From Polytrichum commune (Eukaryota > Streptophyta > Polytrichopsida > Polytrichales > Polytrichaceae), in assembly GCA_950295325.1 (NCBI GenBank), contig OX485804.1, positions 51,014,429 through 51,078,428 of the forward strand: a DNA stretch of 64,000 nt. The letters run 5' to 3'. Of this stretch, positions 60,885-64,000 are shown piece after piece. Both the position numbers and the translations under genes were made by a program. The notes below the pieces were generated by a model that was not told the origin of the DNA, made no database searches, and worked only from the letters and a program-made list of their open reading frames with translations. Each line of letters starts with the position of its first letter. Position 1 is the stretch's first letter.

Positions 60885-63000
60885 AGATATGTAAGGTCTT
60901 TGTATACTTTCTGTGTTCAATGGGATTGGTGGGTGCATTTTTTTTTAATAGTTTGGCACAAATTGGAAATTCAATTGCATAGAAAAACCCAAAATACAAC
61001 TAACCCAACTGAAACAATGCAACTTGAGTGGAAATCAAGAAATAATGCTCATATGAGGCCTATCCTTCCAAGTAACGACTAAGTTGCTCTGGGTTACGAT
61101 AAGACCTTTGACCCTCCAAGTCAAATCAAATTTGTTAAGAATGTCATGATAGGCCACGTTTGGGGTTTTTTCCAAGTTCCTAAGCATCCGTTTTCATTCA
61201 ATCCTCCCGTAATCATGCAAGGCATCCCAAATGATTTGACGTGTTTTCTCAATGGGCCATTGCAATTTATTAAAAATCAAACCATTCCATTGCCGCCATA
61301 TGATCCACGGAAGACCACTTCTTAAGAAGAACCAGATGCGACTGAATTGTTTGAGTGTTTTGCACAAAGGTTGATCAAAGAGACATTGCAACATGGAAAA
61401 AGACTTGTGCGGGCCGAGATTCCCTGTTTTGGCAAAGAGTTGCCAAATGATGTTGACATTGTATCTCCACACGTGTTGAGCAAGTGGAAAACCGTACAAC
61501 ATGTGCTCCACCGATTCCACCGATTGAGGGCCACAACGGGGGCAACTTTGGTTGATCTCCACCGAGATTTTACTGCACCACTCATTAACTACCACTGCCT
61601 TATGGAAAACCGACCGGAGGAATGCCACCTCTTTATGTGCATTGGCTTTGTGCCAAATGGTATTCTACCTAGGGGAGGTGGACGGGGGAATTTTGTTCTG
61701 CCACTTGTACGATATTGATTTCTTGAGGCCAATTTGCTTAGTGATCCACTTCCTCCCTTCTTTGGCCAAGCAAATGAAGAAGGGGGTAACCTCTGGCCAC
61801 CACCACTGAGCGGAGTCAAAAAAAGTTGATCGAGTTTCTCCAAAAAAAGGTTGACTTGAGTTTTGCTTCTACCTCCGGTGAACCTATCAATCCTAATGCG
61901 TATCATCCAACCACTGAAAGTTGTTGGTAGTGGTGCATTCTTAGTGTTAGGTTTAATCTTGGTGAGGGTGAAATATTGTGATCCACCTGTAGATTTGGGG
62001 AAAATGCCCATAAACTCGGCACTAAACTGAACAGGTTCAGGGCTAAATTCATTGAGATAACCAGTAGAGACCACCCATTAAGGCAGTGCATCCTCCGTGT
62101 TCCTACAAAGACCAGCCCACTATTGTGAGGTGAGCTAGGCATTTTGTTGGTTGAGCATCCTTTCACGGAAAGGTCCGTAGAATTTTGTAAGTTTAATCCA
62201 AAAGTCATGGTGAACTTCTTCCAATGCGAATTTATCCTTAACAACCTCCCAATTTAAGAAACTGTATCTCCTTGGGTCCCAAATATCGGATTGGTGGGTG
62301 CGTTACATATATAAGTTATTAATTCTAAATGAATATATTTGTATTACTTGCATTGTCAACATAGAAAATTATTTTTGATTAATTAAATAATAAGTCTATT
62401 CCATTTTGTAATAATAATAAAATTAACTGAAATAATAAAATCCTAAATATATGCTTTCATTCTTACTAATGGTTGGGTATTTTATTTAGTTGCAAATACA
62501 TACATACATACATACATAATATTGTAATAAAAAATAATGTCTTTGTATACTTTTGGGAGATAACGGGATTGGTGGGTGTGTTATATAGAATAATTTAAAA
62601 TTACATCTAAACATTTTTTTGGAATCCTTGCGTTATGAATATAGAGAAATATTATTGGTCAATTATATAGTATTTGTATGCTTTAAATATATTGAATATT
62701 GGTATATCATAGAATATTTAATATTTCAATACTTTTTGGGGTTATTGAGATTGGTGGACGTATTACATAGTTATTTGTGGATCATATATAAATGAATTTG
62801 TATTGTTTGCATTGTGAACATAGAAAACTAGTATTGGTGGATTAAAGAATAATTTTAATTTTGATATCATTAATAAATTCATATTACAATAGAATCCATA
62901 AGGTGATGCTTTCATCTTTATTAAAGGTTGGGCATCTTATTTATTTTAAAATAATTTATTTAAAAAGTATAATTATCATAAATAATGTGTAACAATTGAT
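60885..63000. repeat. A+T-rich degenerate tandem array with a GATTGGTGGGTG box (interrupted by the LINE)
   Basis: The box occurs at 60923/62288 (one unit split by the LINE), 62566 and 62748, each followed by a GTTACATA-like sequence. Units at 62288 and 62748 further share a CATTGT(C/G)AACATAGAAAA block and an ATGCTTTCAT...GGTTGGG block, giving a 460-bp period with a half-length unit between. TTTGTATACTTT precedes the box at 60900 and 62543. Flanking DNA is about 80% A+T. Confidence 0.65.
60937..62287 (-). mobile_element. 5'-truncated LINE insertion with 14-bp target duplication
   Basis: GGATTGGTGGGTGC occurs directly at both edges (60923-60936 and 62288-62301). At the low-coordinate edge a 9-base T run (60938-60946) is the poly-A end on the minus strand. 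Reading on minus, 61628-61194 encodes a reverse-transcriptase zinc-binding domain (zf-RVT) with CPRC, SVEHMLYGFPLAQHVW and IWFFLRSGLPWIIWRQWNG, the usual C-terminus of plant L1-like ORF2. 62244-61589 carries further C-terminal sequence in overlapping frames with several breaks. Only the last third of ORF2 and a 3' tail of about 250 bases are present, so it was truncated at the 5' end on insertion. Confidence 0.88.
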
Positions 63001-64000
63001 GATAAAATATTATAAAATTAATTGGATGTTTACATTAAATTTTATCATAATAAATTTTATTTTTATTATTACAAAATATTGTTAGATTCAAAATCTGTAT
63101 GTTTTTTATTGATAATTTTGCAAGCACCTACCTACAAGGCCCTTATATAAGTAAATTTGCATTGTACAATTATGTAATCTAGTTTTTGTCAAACCTCAAA
63201 TTTTGTAGTTTTTCATATTAAATCAACATGAAATTGCTTGATGTTCAACTTGATTCACTTGCAAAAGATATCATAATAATTTGGGTGATCAATAATTAAT
63301 ATTAATGATTGCACTTTGAAACATACCGGTACACACAAACTTGCATGAAATGCCAATAAGGGACAATAAGAAGAAGTTTTCTTGCTTAAAGAGCTCTTAA
63401 GCTCAAGAAACAAAGAGCATGAACTGTCAAGACACCATCATCAACGACAAATGAGTATAAGTAGTGCTAACTTTTTCAAGATAGAATGTTGTCTTGAAAG
63501 TATTGTGATCCTTGGACAGGTCGAACCTTCTATATGTACATAAACAAAAAGTTCATAAATATAATAGAGTCCTTGGTGTCTTGGACTATTTTGTTCGTAG
63601 GATTTTTTAATACTCATCGTTACTTCTTGCTTTTGTAATACGTTATCATCATTCCTTGGACTTCAGATAAAAAATCCTTCATAACGAAATTCACCCCCAT
63701 GCCTCTCTCTTTAAGGAGTTAGAGTATAATTCACTTTAAGAAATGCCATGTGTTGAAGTTAAGTAGAACCATGCCTCTATCATTGAAGAGTTTAGTATGG
63801 TGCACCAAAACAAAAGTCATTCTCTTACTCTATTTAAAAGTACAAAAAACTTCTCAAATCTTGAACATAACACACTCTTCATGTAAATTTTAAACTCTTT
63901 TTGGTGTATAAATGTAATGACTACACTTCAAGTTCATCATTATACTAGTTTCAATTTAATTGCAATTATACATTTATATGAAGTTTGAAATCAAATTCAT
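63001..64000. other. A+T-rich intergenic, nothing recognised
   Basis: Very A+T-rich at first, becoming ordinary toward the end. No gene or element boundary is seen. Confidence 0.4.

Overview
This is nuclear DNA of a land plant. It is roughly 40% G+C and gene-poor: I can support two intact host genes in 64 kb, both with GT-AG introns, and both encoding proteins of typical land-plant families. These are a plastid-type arogenate (TyrA) dehydrogenase and a malectin-like/LRR receptor-like protein of the RLP4 type. The low gene density, the piggyBac-like transposase relic and the seven-exon dehydrogenase suggest a seed-free plant with a large genome (lycophyte, fern or bryophyte). That assignment is inference only.

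Layout. 1-6.2 kb: intergenic, with a 390-bp TIR element near the left edge. 6.3-10.0 kb: a decayed piggyBac-like transposase (+ strand), split by a 1.2-kb PIF/Harbinger-like MITE with TAA duplications and by a second small TIR element. 10-24 kb: intergenic DNA with short tandem repeats, foldback elements, one more TAA-flanked MITE (15.5-16.0 kb) and several dispersed repeat families. 24.5-25.2 kb: a foldback element beside a broken hAT transposase C-terminus. 26.6-30.5 kb: the TyrA gene on +, with a TATA box at 26615, a leader made of about 13 degenerate 45-bp repeats, seven coding exons, a 40-bp minisatellite in its last intron and an 80-bp repeat just downstream. 31-36.8 kb: intergenic. 36.9-43.7 kb: the RLP4-like gene on -, with ten coding exons, a MITE in intron 8 and probably a spliced leader. 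43.7-45.0 kb: about five units of a 189-bp tandem repeat touching that gene's upstream end. 45-64 kb: intergenic, with a MITE, two LINE relics on - (one with a clear 14-bp target-site duplication), dispersed repeats and an A+T-rich degenerate tandem array.

How the genes work. TyrA makes tyrosine from arogenate in the plastid and would act alone. The RLP4-like protein is a kinase-less cell-surface protein with a wall-facing malectin-like domain. The two have no evident functional link. I found no new multi-gene system. The most unusual structure is the triple minisatellite decoration of the TyrA gene, followed by the nested piggyBac/MITE locus and the dated LINE insertion. Nine C or G homopolymers of at least 10 bases stand out for a 40% G+C sequence.
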